Positions 21,725-34,652 of a stretch of 64,000 nucleotides of DNA are shown here, piece by piece. A program made the position numbers and the translations under genes. Location of the stretch: contig JBCAML010000008.1 in the NCBI GenBank assembly GCA_038503075.1, positions 1-64,000 of the forward strand, written 5' to 3'. The notes under the pieces are model-generated. The model had not been told where the DNA came from, ran no database searches, and saw only the letters and a program-made list of their open reading frames with translations. Each line of letters starts with the position of its first letter. Positions within the stretch are counted from its first letter, which is position 1. Origin of the DNA: Gyromitra esculenta. Its lineage: Eukaryota > Ascomycota > Pezizomycetes > Pezizales > Discinaceae.

Positions 21725-24348
21725 CTATCTTTCCTCCTTCCCTCCTCCCCTCGCGGCCCACTTCTCTACGCAATTAATTCTTTTATCACAATTCTCCAAC
21801 GCCATCTTAATGCTCGCATCGAGCAGCTCGAACTTGTTCTTGAACGTATTTATCTCTTGCTCATACTTCTCGCGAACTTCGCTATCCTTCGTATTTTTTA
21901 ACTCCTTTACTTTGGAGACATTAGAACTAGTAGTCTTCAGATCCGCAAGCATGCTTTTGTATTTCCAAACATTCCCGTGAAGTTCTACTTCCCGTAGTGC
22001 GTTAATAATTAGAATGTACGGGAGCTGCGCTTCTTTGAGAAGCTCACGATACGAGAGGATTTGACTCCTCATGCGGCCGACCCGTTTTTCGGTAAGGGAC
22101 CTCTCAAGCAAAACATGGATACTGGCGATATATGGGTGCGCCGCGGCCCAGACTTTGTCGACATATTCGCGCTCCTTGCTGAGTCCTCTCGCGATGAGTT
22201 TGTCGATCATAGCAGTCAGTCCACCGGTGCGCTCGCGTTTTCTGCTTGCCCACAAAGAGGCACTACCAAAATCTCAGAAAATCTGCTCTATCGCGAAGAA
22301 ACGGTGAAGTAATGATTATGAATCGGAGCTTGGTGACACCTACTGTTCTTTGACGATCTTCTCAAGATCACTCTCGGAAGACTCTACAACTCCGAATGCA
22401 GCTTCCCACTCCTTGAATATTTTGTCCCTCTCCCAGAATGCTTCCTCCACCATGTCATATCTCGTCTCGACCTGATTCCACAGCTCCAACCATACTTCAA
22501 GCAATTCCGTCAACTCGATGCCACCACTCACTAACCACCTATCCTCGCCTGCCAATGCCCTTGGTATTTCCCCCATGATGTCGGAATACCTATTCGAGAG
22601 AAGTTGAATGCTTTGTTGGAGCCTGTCCTCTATCTTTCGATAAACATAAATGTTGTATATTTCGCGCTCGCTGAACCCTATATTGTGTACTTGAAGTTGT
22701 TCCTGGCCAGACTGGGATGAACGAGTGCACGAAAGGTTCAGTTCTTTTCTCGTTATATTTTCTTGCTCCCATCGAGCCCACCGCCTTGCCGCCGATTCTT
22801 TATAGAGTTGGTTGACCGTTTGGCTAAAGCTGAGGTCCTGACTGACAGAATTGATGGTATATCTAATTTGTTGCAAAACCGCAGATGGCTGGGTCTTTCT
22901 GGCGTCTTGTTGATGCAATATGTTTGTGAGTAGAATTTGCTCGTAATAACCAGTAGTATCTACTACTACCGGGGGTGGCTTCGGCCACTGTAGCTCCAGA
23001 GGTGGTTGGTCAAACACCAATAGCTGCTCAAATTGCTTTTGGATCGGCGGGGACGGCATGGATACAGATACATTTCTCGCGGATGGTGGCGGTTTTATTG
23101 GGCGTAGATTTTTAGGGCACAGTTTTTTCTGAACCATTTCTCTTGATTGCGTTTGCCCGAGTGTAGGTGACGCTGCTGCTGCTATTGACCGTCTTCCCGT
23201 TCCCGTTCTTTGCGGCGGTTGAACCTGTACCTCCTCTGGATACGGCAGTGACCATGTTCTTGTCAGCGGAGCTGATGGCTGTGCCTCTGGCGCATGCAGT
23301 GTTGGATTTGCTCTTGACGACTTCAACCAGTCAACAATTTCACCTTGAGTATGAATGATTGCACCCAAAGTATCGGCCGAGGAATTCAGATCAGGGACAT
23401 TCTGGGGTACACTGTGGCTCGAAGTTTCGTACAAGTTAATACTCGGAGTCATGACCGTGATCTGGTTTGCTGGAGTATTTGTATTTCTTTCCGAATTCTT
23501 AGAGTGTCTATGCTTACGCCGAGATAGGCGTAGATCAGCCTTAGGATGGGATTCGAGAGAACTATCTTTTCTGGCAGCCCTCGGCTTTTCCGCTTCTTCC
23601 TCAAATACAGCATCTAGGCTGCTTTCGAACACTGGGGAGGATGGCCGGGAGGAAGACACAGATGAAGTGCTGGAAAGAAATCTCTGGATTCCAAAACTAG
23701 TGCTGGCTTGATATGTTGCAGCGGTGCTCTCGCCATCCCCAGAGTCCATCAGTCTATCAATGATCTCTCTCGTAGCATCCTCCAGTCTACTTTGCGAATT
23801 TTTAAACGAAGCAAAGTCTGTACTGCATAAAGTTCAACCCCCGTGCCATCATATCAGCATATTAATCCACTCTCTACCGTTGCACTAATTGGATCAAGTG
23901 ATTCTCACTAAGTTGCCAGTGCCAAAGTGATATTTAAAGTCGCTTTATGTGCTTCAAGCTGTGTCCTCAGAGCCATCAACTCCTTCTCCTGAAAAGTCCA
24001 ACGCCACCCTTTCCACTTCTTTGCCAATGCGCCATCACCGTTTTTTATCTCGTGCGCCTTCACCAACACCTGCAGCTGGATAAACTTATCCATGCAACTG
24101 TCGAGGACATTCTGAAAGTCTGCCGATAGCTCTTGATGCTGGATTGATCCCTGACTGCTGGGATTTCCGAAGGCGGTCTGAAGCTTCTTGAGGATTGAGC
24201 AGAGGTCTGTGAGTTCTTTAGCAAGGTCGTTGATCTCTCCGGGGGCTGCGCGAACGCTCTCAATGAATTGGGAGAGCTGGATGGAAGTCTTAACCCCCAC
24301 AGCAATGAGGCTAACGATAGAAGATGCCACTGAGGCCGGATCTGCCAT
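21725..24348 (-). CDS. Helo-like N-terminal domain protein with long coiled-coil C-terminus
   Basis: Three exons, 23909-24348, 22344-23822 and 21725-22262, with GT-AG introns of 86 and 81 bp (both phase 2), give 818 residues. Residues 1 to about 110 begin MADPASVASSIVSLIAVGVK and continue with a Gln-Leu-Ser-Gln-Phe helix, APGEINDLAKELTDLCSIL and a further helix. This is the pattern of the fungal Helo-like/NACHT-associated N-terminal domain related to HET-s HeLo domains. A Ser/Pro-rich low-complexity stretch follows (about 165-420), then extended helical and charged sequence to the C-terminus. There is no NACHT or NB-ARC P-loop, ankyrin or WD repeats, so it is not a complete NLR. It may be a scaffold or a NLR-associated partner; that is inference. 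The Met at 24348 was chosen over upstream in-frame Met codons because the domain starts there. No lesion is seen. Confidence 0.8.
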
Positions 24349-27300
24349 AGCTGTACCGAGGGGCGAACAAAACAGCAGATAAACCAGAAGCACCTGCCTC
24401 CCAAACTAAGCTTTTGCCCTATTCACGACAGGTATGACCAAGGGGGGGTGGCCGAGATTGGTGAGGCTGAACTACATGAACACAGAGTTTGTGCAACACT
24501 TCTCCCAAAGAAGTAATCACCAGCCTCACGGATCCCTGGTTTCGCGGGGTTGGATTGAATTATCATCAGATATCTATGAACTCCCCCCCTTGCACACAAA
24601 GCCTAGAATCAGAGCAGCAGCAACAGTATGCCTAGATCAGGGAAGACAAACCTGTTTGCCGACCTTTTAGAAAAGACGGGGAATCCTCTTAAAGTGGAAT
24701 ATCTTCAGGTGCGCTATAGGGGGGTGCTGTTCCCCTATCAGGCAAGCACGTTACTAGTTAGAGCCTAATAGAGACTCTTTTCAAGATCGCATGACGGAAG
24801 CTATCAGTTTTGGTGGGATATACCTGGAAGAAAAGAGGTTGAGAACACAATAGTCGGACTCACACCCAGCCCAATAATACCTGAGGATCCTAGAGAGAAT
24901 GCGAGATATTTTACCAACCTACAGGTTCTCATGAATCGGGCATGGGCAAGGAGTGTTCAGAATAAAAAGTATAGTGTTGGTCGGAACCGGAGGCAGCGTA
25001 AATGTACAATCCACCAACTAAGGAAAGGTAAATAAAAACTAAGGTACGGATAGGCAATAAAGGAGATTCGGATGAGCCCAGCGGTACGCGAGGCGAATCT
25101 TCTAGGCCAAAAAGGCGAAGAAAAATGGAAACAGGTACAAACCCTCCACCAGGTAATGAAGTGCCATTCAATGGACAGAAACCCTTGGAGCTACAGGAAC
25201 AAGCTATAGGACATATCTCGAAAGGTACTGCACTATGCTATCCTCCACGGTGAAAAAAAGTAATTAACGTCCCAGATAAAGAGACGCTGCCCAACAAAGA
25301 AGACAGCGTAGCGGCGAGCGAGCGGGGGGGGCATGGAGGTTCCTCGAAAGGTACAATCGGAAGCTATTTACTAAGACAAAGTACGTGGCTGAAGGCTAAC
25401 GTTTCGATCATAGCATCATCCTCCTTCAGACCATGGTGAAAATAAGCGTGAACCTGCTACGAGCTGGTGGACGAGATATATTTCTTTTCTATAATAATTA
25501 GCCCCTTCCTCTAAGGCATATATAGAGTATATGCATATGTACGGTACAAAAGAGGGAGATAAAATTGGTACAGTACTAGCCAACCAGCATGGTATTCCGA
25601 ACGCTGGACCAACACGAGCCCTAGTATTTTATGTAGCTCGATTCTTCAGGAGATATAGTTTTATTCACGTATTTTTAGTAATGTGGTAGCAACCCTACCC
25701 CGTATTTTGTTCGTACTAATGAATTCGTATCTCCTAGTCAGTTCCGTTTTTCGCACTTCTAGTGAGGTTACTAACAGCAGAAACTAGCCAGAGGGGGTGT
25801 CGCGACGACCTTTTCTCTGAGAATTCTGCCAATAGAACAGTTGTCACAGCGTGGTCCCACCCTTTCGCCACTCTTCTAGGAATAGCTCCTGTGCCTGAGA
25901 ACGAACGAAGGGATCGTGAGCCTCCGACTGGGCTGTGTTGCTACCAACCTGTTACATACGCCACGAGACAGGGTAACCGCCCACACATACGTGTAGCCAA
26001 GACTTCTGCCATGCAGCGTTAACACAGGTCTATGTATTACAAATGTTACCTCCTGCACGGCACTGTGAAATACCAACCTTTACAATTAAATTAGCACAAG
26101 ACCAACAAACATCCTCCCCATTCCCAAACAACAGCCAGAACAGGAGTCGAAAAGCCACTCCTAAATATTAACGTTCCATTAATACTAGTAGTATGCTTCG
26201 CGAGCTCCAACTAAACCGCCAGAACCCTGTAACCGACCCCTAACCCCTGCAGGCTACCAGATAAATTACAATCACAATATATCACTCGCAGATGAAGTGC
26301 CACCATATGTTGAAACTATTAGCATTGCGCCCTAACAGTACTCAGGGCTCCGCCCCCTGTAGATCTTTGATAACTACATGTAGACAGGGTTTGGAAGACC
26401 CCCGGATTCCGGGAGCTCTCTATTGGTCAATCTCCTGTATACATGTGTGTACTGCCTGCTTTGTTTGTACAGTATCTCGTTCGGCATCCTAGGCTTGAGC
26501 TAAAATAATACTCGATCGTGGTCCTAAACTCCAACACCATATACCTCATCTACAAAACAATTGCCGCTAGCAAAAAACACACACTACCCCAAGAACATCA
26601 TTTCCACTAAAAGGCAAATGGTCTACCTTTCCTTACGAAAGCAACAAGAAATATTCTTTACCGGGCTTATTAATGCCAATGATCGATAACCCATATTCCA
26701 GCGTCTGATCGGTAACCACTTTGAACGATAGTCCCCCTTGTCCTGCCATCGATACCGTATTGTGCTCTACCGTTCTCATTCAAATATGGTACAATACAGT
26801 ACGGCACAGTACGGTAATCCTACCAAACCCATCCCTAAAAGCAACAAATCAGAAGTAAACCAATAAAACACCCTACAACCACACACAGTATGTACGAACA
26901 GAAAAAAGCTACATACATGTATCCACGCCGAGGCTTGAACCTACCAAACACAGCCCGAAGAGAAACACAGTAGGTATGTACAGTACTGATGTCGCCACCT
27001 CGTCCTAACAAAAAAATTTGATCCATAGTCTGGGGTTAGGGCACACTGCCGCGAACCGGGGCGCACCTTCAGTTTTTTTTCCTTTCTTACCACCTCTTGT
27101 GCTTTAGCATAAGTGGAATTTTCGTGTCGTTTAGTTTCACGGTCGGGCGCCTAGGCTAGCTAATCACACGTGATGAGTGAACTAGGCATACGGTCCACCA
27201 AAAATACTCGTGTCGTCAGATTTATAGTGCTGAGTGACTAAATTTTGATTAAGGTCGGAACTATCATGAGATACGGGAAAAAGTAGCATTCTGAGAGTGA

Positions 27301-28030
27301 TAGCAACTTCAGCACACTTTAGACAATGTATCTTAATTGTTATAATTTTCTATACCATGTGGCTGTTGAAGAACCAAGTCCTGCGGGGTTTCACCGGCGC
27401 CTGGGACCCATTTTCGCACTCAACATTCATGGTCAGACTTTAGCCATCTGGCATTATAAATCTGGCGACATGAGCAGAACGGGGAAAATATAATTTATAT
27501 CCCCACGCCAACTATAGGCGTCCGACCGACAATATACGACGGTATAATCATGCTGGTGCCAATCGGCAAAGCCAACAAATCCACCAAGCCTAAATCAAAT
27601 CCATACATCCAAATCGCCCTTCAATAAATACACACGCTAAAAAAAAATATGCGTGTGATCTTTTAATCATGGTGTCCTATCCCACTGCAGAGTACCAAAC
27701 GAATAGACGCAGACAAAAAGTGATCAAAGTAAATGTCCTGGTTCTTAGCCTAGAACCCTTCCTGAAAATAAAAAGGAGTAAAAAGAAAGGTAGCTCCAAA
27801 AAATAAACAATTAAAAAAAAGGCGACTATCGTCGCTCCCTCAAATCGGGAGGTTCCATACAAATAGGACCTAAATAAATGCAAAAACATTGCAAATGTGA
27901 AGGGAAAAAAAAATCACCAGTGATAATTCTAACGGCTAGAGATATACGCCGTCCTTCATCCGCTCAACGAGAGGAATCCCTCCATCTCTTTGGCAGATCG
28001 CATAGCCCAAGCCCCCTGCGACATTGTTGA
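24349..28030. other. Long gene-free stretch
   Basis: About 3.7 kb with no supported gene. The segment 24600-25250 has long, nearly open stretches interrupted by several stops and could be a decayed element, but no motif identifies it. Other parts are AT-rich with homopolymer runs (for example near 27640 and 27815). Confidence 0.35.
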
Positions 28031-29337
28031 CTATGCGGGGCCCCCGTCCAAAAGCAACTCGGCAAATTGGTCCAACTGAACGGACTTGAAACTCCCCCTC
28101 CACTTGTGCTTGAACTCTCTCGCGTTATATTGAAGGCTCAAGCTCTTTTTGAACGACGCCAACTCGACTTTCCATCCTCTCTCCAGCGCCCTCTCCACGA
28201 CCCTGAAAAACCCCGGGCTGTATTCTCCCGCCGCGGCATCTCCCGACGCCAACACGATAGTGCTCGGGGCGAAATCCAGGATCGATTCCAAAATCTTCAG
28301 ATGCAGTATCTCGTCAACAGCCTGCTCAACCTTCGCAATGCGCGTCTTCTTCGCAGTAGAAGATTCCGAACCAGACGAAGACGATTGGTATTTGCTGAGT
28401 CTCTCCTTCTGCACCTTCTCGAGTATGCTGGTTTCGTAACCGAGGGCCTCGGCTTCGTGAACGACCGGTGTTATCGGTGAGCTCCCGACGAGGACCTTCT
28501 TGGCGGTCGCCCGTCCCCTCTCGAGGATGAGCGATAGGTTGTGAAATGAAAACGAGGGTGCACGGATGCGGGCGTCTTTGGGACAGCCTCTAAGCTTTTT
28601 GATGAGCTCATAAAAGCCAATCAGGATCTGCAGTTGAGAGGTTTAGCACAATTTGAAGCCTGAGAGGCTCAAGTAGCACTCACGTTTGAATTGTCTATGA
28701 AAATATGGATATTTGAGTTGAACGGGTTGAAGGGCCGAAGGTTCTTAACATTGAGGTGAAGCAAGGTGGGTGCATCAGTGGGAAAGAGGGTAACGACCAT
28801 CTGTATCAGTTGAGCTTTACGCTCGCTCGCCGACGGACGCGACCGAATCACTGGGCGCCGAGGCGGGAGGACCTTCACGGGCGAGGCTGCTAAGCCATGG
28901 CTGGGAGGCGGGGGGATCGAGGCAGGGATGAGGGTGCGTGGGATGGTGGCACGAGGGATCTCCTCGGTTGTATCGGTGTAATCGGTGTAATCGATGGCGG
29001 GAGATAGGCCAGGATCAGGGGTGGAGTCATTGAAGGTGACGTTTGTGCTCTTCTTTCTCTTCTTTCTTTTTCCAGGAGAGAGGAGGGACGGTGGTGGTGG
29101 GGTGAACTCCTTGGGGTGAGCCTTGGGGTGGGGGGAGGTGGCAGCAGCAGCAGCAGCAACAGAGCTATCGGAGCGACAGTCTTCCAAGAATTGCCACAAG
29201 GTAGAGAAGTCTCCCAGCGACTTTACAACACCAGCAGCAACGACCACCGAGGGATCCCTCAGGAAGGGATTGGAGGGAGACGGAGAAAGAGCATCTAGAA
29301 GATCGATCACCGGAGAGAGATCAAAGCCAGTCCTCAT
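28031..29337 (-). CDS. NYN-domain (PIN-like) RNase-type protein
   Basis: Two exons, 28684-29337 and 28031-28627, joined by a 56-bp intron (GTGAGT...CAG, phase 0), encode 416 residues. The N-terminal 200 residues are Pro/Ser/Thr-rich, with a basic KRKKRKK patch around residue 90 that may be a nuclear signal. The NYN domain starts at HIFIDNSN (Asp215), which spans the splice junction into ILIGFYEL. It continues through DEILHLKI (Asp323) and VLASGDAAAGEYS (Asp348), the acidic residues expected of a PIN-like metal site, and ends with the helix and strand WKVELASF...LSLQYN. The fold is typical of limkain/MARF1-like nucleases, so RNA cleavage or binding is likely. It is divergently arranged with the R3H gene, also a predicted nucleic-acid-binding protein. 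Confidence 0.85.
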
Positions 29338-30259
29338 AGACGGCAGTGGGGGGAGGGGTTGGGTAGGGTTGAGATTTGATGGTGGCGAGGTTCACGGGAT
29401 AGCCTTGAGAAAGCAGAGTTGGATGGTTGATTGACTATCGATTGAATGAGTGGTGGATGGAGATGACAGCGATGACAGGAAGAGATAGCTAATGGGACAG
29501 TCCTTTTGGAATGAGGACGGGACGAGGGGGGAGTATCGACATGTATATACTCTGGGGGGGTGGTGTGGTGTGGTTGAGGGTTAGGTTAGGATATTTGTTT
29601 GCTGGTGTATGGATGGGCGTGGGAGGGTGAGGGCGAGGGTGAGGGCAGGGAGAGAGAGGGAGAGAGGAACAGAGGTGAGTTGTTTTGACGCGGGGAGTTT
29701 TGTATGCGCGGAGCTCTGGAAGGCAACCAACATGTGGAGTAGTCAGCAGCAAGGCGTCCAGCCAACGAAGTGCTCGCCTTAGGCTGTGTGGCAGCTGTGG
29801 AGCAGCAGAGGGTGGAGCACAGCAGCCTGGCCCGGCTGTGATGCAATATACTCTGCTGGGCATCCTTCACGTGTCGCGATAAGGATCGAGGGCTAGGGAA
29901 CTGGCCAGGTCTTTCTGTATCCGGTAGCCGTGCCACTGCCGGGCCGGGCCTGTTGCTGTGCTGCAGTGCTCATCTCTCCCTCTCTCCGCTTATCTATCGA
30001 TAGTGCCTGTGCCTGTGCCTGTGCCTGTGTCTACCTCCAGGAAGAGATCTATCTGTCCCTCTCTTCTCCCATCCTTCGGCCCTTCTCCAATTATCCATCC
30101 TTTACCCTTCTCCCTTCCCTTGCCCTTCTCCCTCCCTTACCCTTCTCCCACCTCTCCCTCGCCCCTTCCCCGTCTGACTCACCCTCCCATCTCCATCTCA
30201 TCTCCCTTTCTCCTCCCTCCTCCCTCTCCCCCCTCCGCTGCTCAATCGTAATCGTCATC
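29338..30259. promoter_or_regulatory. Shared divergent upstream region of the NYN and R3H genes
   Basis: About 920 bp separate the two starts. The region is strongly strand-biased. From about 29480 to 29690 the plus strand is G-rich, which is C/T-rich in the direction of the minus-strand gene. From 30050 to 30240 it is almost pure C/T (TTCTCCCTTCCC-like). Such pyrimidine tracts upstream of both starts are typical of fungal leaders. Short frames inside are low-complexity artefacts. Confidence 0.5.
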
Positions 30260-31406
30260 ATGGCTATCCATCCTCTGTCTCCCTCTCCTGCCCAGCCAGC
30301 TCCTTCTCCTCCTGCTGCTGCTGCTCCCGCTGCACCAGTCGAGCCAACCACCCCAACTCGTGCTGCCAGAGTGCCAGCTAGCGCAGCTACCACCAGCGGT
30401 GTCACGCTGTCCCTCGCTCTCGGCAAGGAACCGCCAGCTGTCAAAACCAAGGTGCGACGACCCACAACTGCTTCCTCTGTCAACCGACGCGAGATACTGC
30501 TCCGTGGGAAAGAAGGAACGAGACGTCGTCAACGCTGGGAGAACGGTACTGTCCTCTGCCAGCGAAATCCGTCATCTACCCATTCATCCATTGCTGATTG
30601 AGTCATAGACCGTCTCCTCTCCAATCCTCATGCTGTGCCCCCTTCAGCTGCCGATTGGGAGCCCAGACCTCTGCATCCGAAGAGGGATGTTCCCTACGAG
30701 TGTGCCTCCTTGTGGGACACCCCTGCTTTCCAGAAGCGCCACCAACGTAACCAGCCAAGGCACCGAGAGCCCGCGGACAAGGTCCCGAAGGATCTCAAGG
30801 CGCGTCTGAAGAGGTCTCACGGTGCCCTCGGTTTGCTTCAAACGTTGGAGGAGGAGGTCCGCAGGTTCGTTCTCGGTATCCAGGAACAAGAAACGCCCGA
30901 GGAGATCACAGAAGACGAGCGCCCAGAAAGCCCCGTGCACGTCAACATCGAGGATGTGGAGGACGAATCCGACGAGGAAATCGTTTTCGTCAGCAAGAAA
31001 ATGAGATACAAACTCAAGAGGCAGGAGTCGATGAAGTCGATTGCAGAGGAGCTGGAAACTGAGAGGGTGCTGTTTGAGAGTCTCTTGTCAGATTCTAGAG
31101 CTTCTTTCGGGTTCGTACCCACTCCCCCCTGCTATGCCAAGTGTTTCGTTTATCTTGGGCGGTTTTGTGCCCTTTAATTGGGGAAACATTGCTGCCAGTG
31201 TTTTTTCTCCATCCTGATACTAAGACTCAATTTGCTGCAGGCGTTGGTTGGTTCATTCCATTGCGGCATATTACGGTCTCAAAAGTTGGAGTGTCACCAC
31301 CGGTGATCCTGCAAAAAGGCTAGCATATGTTGGTCTCAAGGACAACACCTCCACATCTTCGGGTGTTACCAGAAGCATGCCAAAGCCGCTTTATCTGATG
31401 CTGTGA
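30260..31406 (+). CDS. R3H domain protein with R3H-associated N-terminal domain
   Basis: Three exons, 30260-30545, 30609-31110 and 31241-31406, with GT-AG introns of 63 and 130 bp (phases 1 and 2), encode 317 residues. After a Pro/Ala-rich leader (residues 1-60), the R3H-associated domain runs from RRQRWEND through LLSNPHAVPPSAADW to VPYECASLWD. A charged, acidic middle follows (about 190-230). The last exon supplies the R3H motif in RWLVHSIAAYYGL...SWSVTTGDPAKR, with the Arg-x3-His signature. R3H domains bind single-stranded nucleic acids; this two-domain architecture is conserved in eukaryotes (R3HDM4-like) with poorly known function. The start was taken at the ATG following the C/T-rich leader. 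Confidence 0.85.
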
Positions 31407-33505
31407 TCGTTATTAGCATCACCGAACTCTGAGCGTTAGACTTTTTTTTAAACCCCCTTTTTGGCTAGACTGAACCTTTTTAATTATCTTTCCACCATAC
31501 AAATTTCACTCGATGGATATATATATATGTGCTTATAGCCACGTGTGGTGTCAGTCAAGCTGTGTTTTTATGCGTAGTTCAAAGCTTTTGTCCACTTCGT
31601 TTTGTCCCCAGCGATTCGCTGGCCTACTTCATGTCTTCTAATGAATGCCCTGTTTTGACTTATCCTGCTTTATGAACGATAGATGCACTGTTTTAAAGAA
31701 ATATAGTACGAATCTCTGAAAATCTTGCCAGCTTTTGACCGTATTACCTGGAATGATGAAATATAGGGCATGGAATGTTCTCCTAAACTAACCTACAAAT
31801 ATTACTGTGCTGTGTTGGCTCATAGTACCCCCGCTGTAACTCATTATGTATAATACGATTCGGAGCAGTGAACAGCAATGATATCGGGGATCAGGAATCC
31901 TACGAATATATCAAAGTAAGTGCATTCCCTATCTCCAGACACAGCAGGTGTAAACATCGATACTGTACAGATGCTTCACGCAGCCTGTCTTACCTTACGT
32001 ATCCAACAACAGCCTGTTTACAAACGAGCTGTCAGGGTGGAGATTCCCACACGCTACCTACTTACCTGTTTTTAATACATAACGCGCTAGACCAGACTCG
32101 GTAGCCTCCGGCCAGGTTCTTGGAAATTCTCTGGTAAGAGAAACCATTAGGTAGGTAGGTCTATTTACGTTGCACTACAACCACTACATGTGCTTACCCG
32201 ATACGGGAGAGGCGTGGATAGCCCTGTCGTTTCTATTCGTTGGTCTTGCTTTGATTCCTTTTTTGGTAGTAGTAGTGGTGGTGGTGGTGGTGGTGGTAGT
32301 AGCCCTGGCTCGTTCCCACACCTACCTACCTGCCTACCTACTCTACTGCGCACCAGATCCCACACCACGCAAGCACCGGCAGGGAATGAGCCCTGACAAG
32401 CAAACCAACATCGCCATCCTACCCCCGAGACCAAGAGGTATTGCGCGCACCCCGGGGGGGGATGTTGGATACTTCCGGCTTGCGGTGTGCGAATTTCGTA
32501 TCACGCCCGCGTTCACCAGGGACTGCCAAAGTTGGTATATAGACGATTTCACAGCCCCCCTTTCCCCCACCAGGCCACCTCCCTTATGATTATCCGGACA
32601 GGTGAATATGCTAGCTAGCGTCGTAACCAGTTTGTTTGCCGGCCGTGGTTGGGTAGGTAGGTGTTTTCTATCAAACGTCAGCGTCAGCCAACTAATCAGC
32701 TGCTCGGGTGCACGTAGACGTGAAGCTGTCTTTGTCGTAAATCCTATTCTCTGGATCCAGGAACTACGGCTTGGTGAAATTCTTGGACTAAGCTCCTCAT
32801 CATAGTGCTCATCTGAGAATGACACCTGGATACAGTTAATACTCTGACAAGCCTCGACCGTGCTGCAGAATACTGTGGCGTGACTGGATATTCCAGTACA
32901 GTGCGCGGAGCTCTATCACCACCAGCCTCGCTCCAGTGTTGGAAGTGGAGGGTTGTTGTTATTGTTTATTCGTTAGGTGCACCCAACCCGGATGGAAATG
33001 GAGGGCAAAGTGCTGGGAGTGCATATTATCGAGGGGTATGAAATTAGCAGATCTTCAGGTATTTTCTGTCGGCTTTTCTAGGAAATATCCAGCGGCTTGG
33101 AGGAAATAGGTGTAAATTTTGGCGCGCCCAGACCATTCCAGCCGATCCCCAAACCAAACCCCAAAGCTTAAGTTCGAATAGCTTGGAACGGTACTACAAT
33201 TATAGACGCATGCGCTAGAAGGTATATCAGCCTTAAAACGTGGGATCTCTGATCAATACCTAGCTCTATTGGTATTGCTGGGTTTAATGCTGAGTACTAA
33301 AGCAGTGCCGCTCATGAAAACCAATTCTCAAAGATTTCCGATAACAGGAATCTTTATATTTAGGGGTTCGAATAACATACAATTATTTCCCTATGATGAT
33401 CAACTTGACAAATATTTAACCCAGAAATACACAAAACTACATCTGAGACAGAATACCGTACCATACTAACGGCGTTTAGCACTTATCCACCACACTCTCC
33501 CTAGC
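31407..33505. other. Gene-free stretch with a GGT microsatellite
   Basis: No supported gene. The pure trinucleotide run at 32265-32302 (GGT/AGT) and nearby TAGGTAGGTAGG and CCTACC runs are the visible features. Frames crossing them (for example at 32170-32589) are low-complexity. Confidence 0.4.
32265..32302. repeat. GGT/AGT trinucleotide microsatellite
   Basis: About a dozen GGT or AGT triplets in a row, flanked by TACC-rich short tandem runs at 32321-32340. Confidence 0.85.
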
Positions 33506-33941
33506 CTAACATTCCACCAAGAATATTTTAACAGACGTAAGTTTAAGAACTCCTTCCCAATGCATCTGATTAATCTTACACAAGTCAGTTGAAAAAGCCC
33601 GAGTGACTGTAGCCCCACCAAAAATGTGAGCTATCACTGCATTTAGTTTCTACAGAACCTTGTCAGAAAGCGCATAAAATAATAACATCGACCAATTCCA
33701 GGAAATTACACGAAAACTACCAACCTCCCAGGTCTGGATCGAATCAACTGGACACAATATCGGGTAGCTTTTGCCAAACCTCGCCTTGCCGACTATAATC
33801 AATTTGGCGAGGCCAGGCCCCGGAGGGCTGAATTGGTCACCGAAAGGCTCACCCTGTGATGCGTTGAATGACCTTAGTTCAACATGATGGTCCTTGATGA
33901 AATGATTGTTTAATAGGACTCAAACTTACAGCAATTCGCAT
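33506..33941 (-). CDS. Small tandem-array gene, copy 1
   Basis: Exon 3 (33506-33649) and exon 2 (33725-33853) are open, joined by a phase-0 intron, and match the other copies in layout. Exon 2 carries GPGLAKLI, then ILCPVDSIQTWE at the donor. Exon 3 starts KLNAVIAHIF and ends VKIFLVEC. The first exon is uncertain: the only ATG in the right frame before a good GTAAGT donor (33930-33941) gives just four codons. A longer ATG frame nearby is out of phase by one base, so the copy may be damaged at its 5' end. Function is unknown. See copies 3-5, which have complete reading frames. Confidence 0.45.
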
Positions 33942-34652
33942 CCCCGAAAAGATGCCTAGATGTGTGATATTAGACATGCGCCGAGCCTGAGGTTATCGCT
34001 GTTGTTGAGGAGAGGATTATCGTAGTTTTTTTTCCCAGCAGATTCTTCTCTCTAGGTCTTGTAGAGCGCGGGTGTCTAAGTACTCAAAGGCGAGTTGATT
34101 CACGGATTGTGTTAGGCAACCACTCATGCACCCCGCTCAATGTGAAGCCACGTCGCACAGACTTCAGAGCTTATGGTATGCAAAACCGAGGTTTATAAAG
34201 AAGCAGAAAAATCCGCTTCGAGGGGCAAGGAATCGATCATTGAAATAGCAATGTTTAGATGGATCGCGATTCTTGTTGGAGTCCTTATACCCAGTACCTG
34301 GTGATTGGCACCAGTATTAGCTACAGGGCACCCAGGACTGCTTTTCGGGAAAGAAGAAGCAGTACCAAAGATGGGAAGCTTCTAATTTTCTAAAGAGAGA
34401 AACAGAGCTTATTTTCGTGTCATGGTTGGTATAAGTGATTGAGAGGTTGGTTGGTACAGGACAGAAAGCGGCCTCATCCTGTACTTTGCTACCATGCTCT
34501 CTAAGAGCCATTAAGAGCCATTCAAGCCCTTACACAATCTAACTACACGTATTCTATCCCTAGGTAGAGCATTCGAAGTCTTAAGGCGTCCTTCGAGCGA
34601 TGCTAAATTTACTGAATATTCATACTTGGATGTATACAGATTCCAAACCATC

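Noticed and set aside
30091..30532. Coding regions antisense to the R3H leader and first exon
   Set aside because: They are low-complexity Glu/Arg/Gly frames generated by C/T-rich DNA, opposite a well-supported exon.
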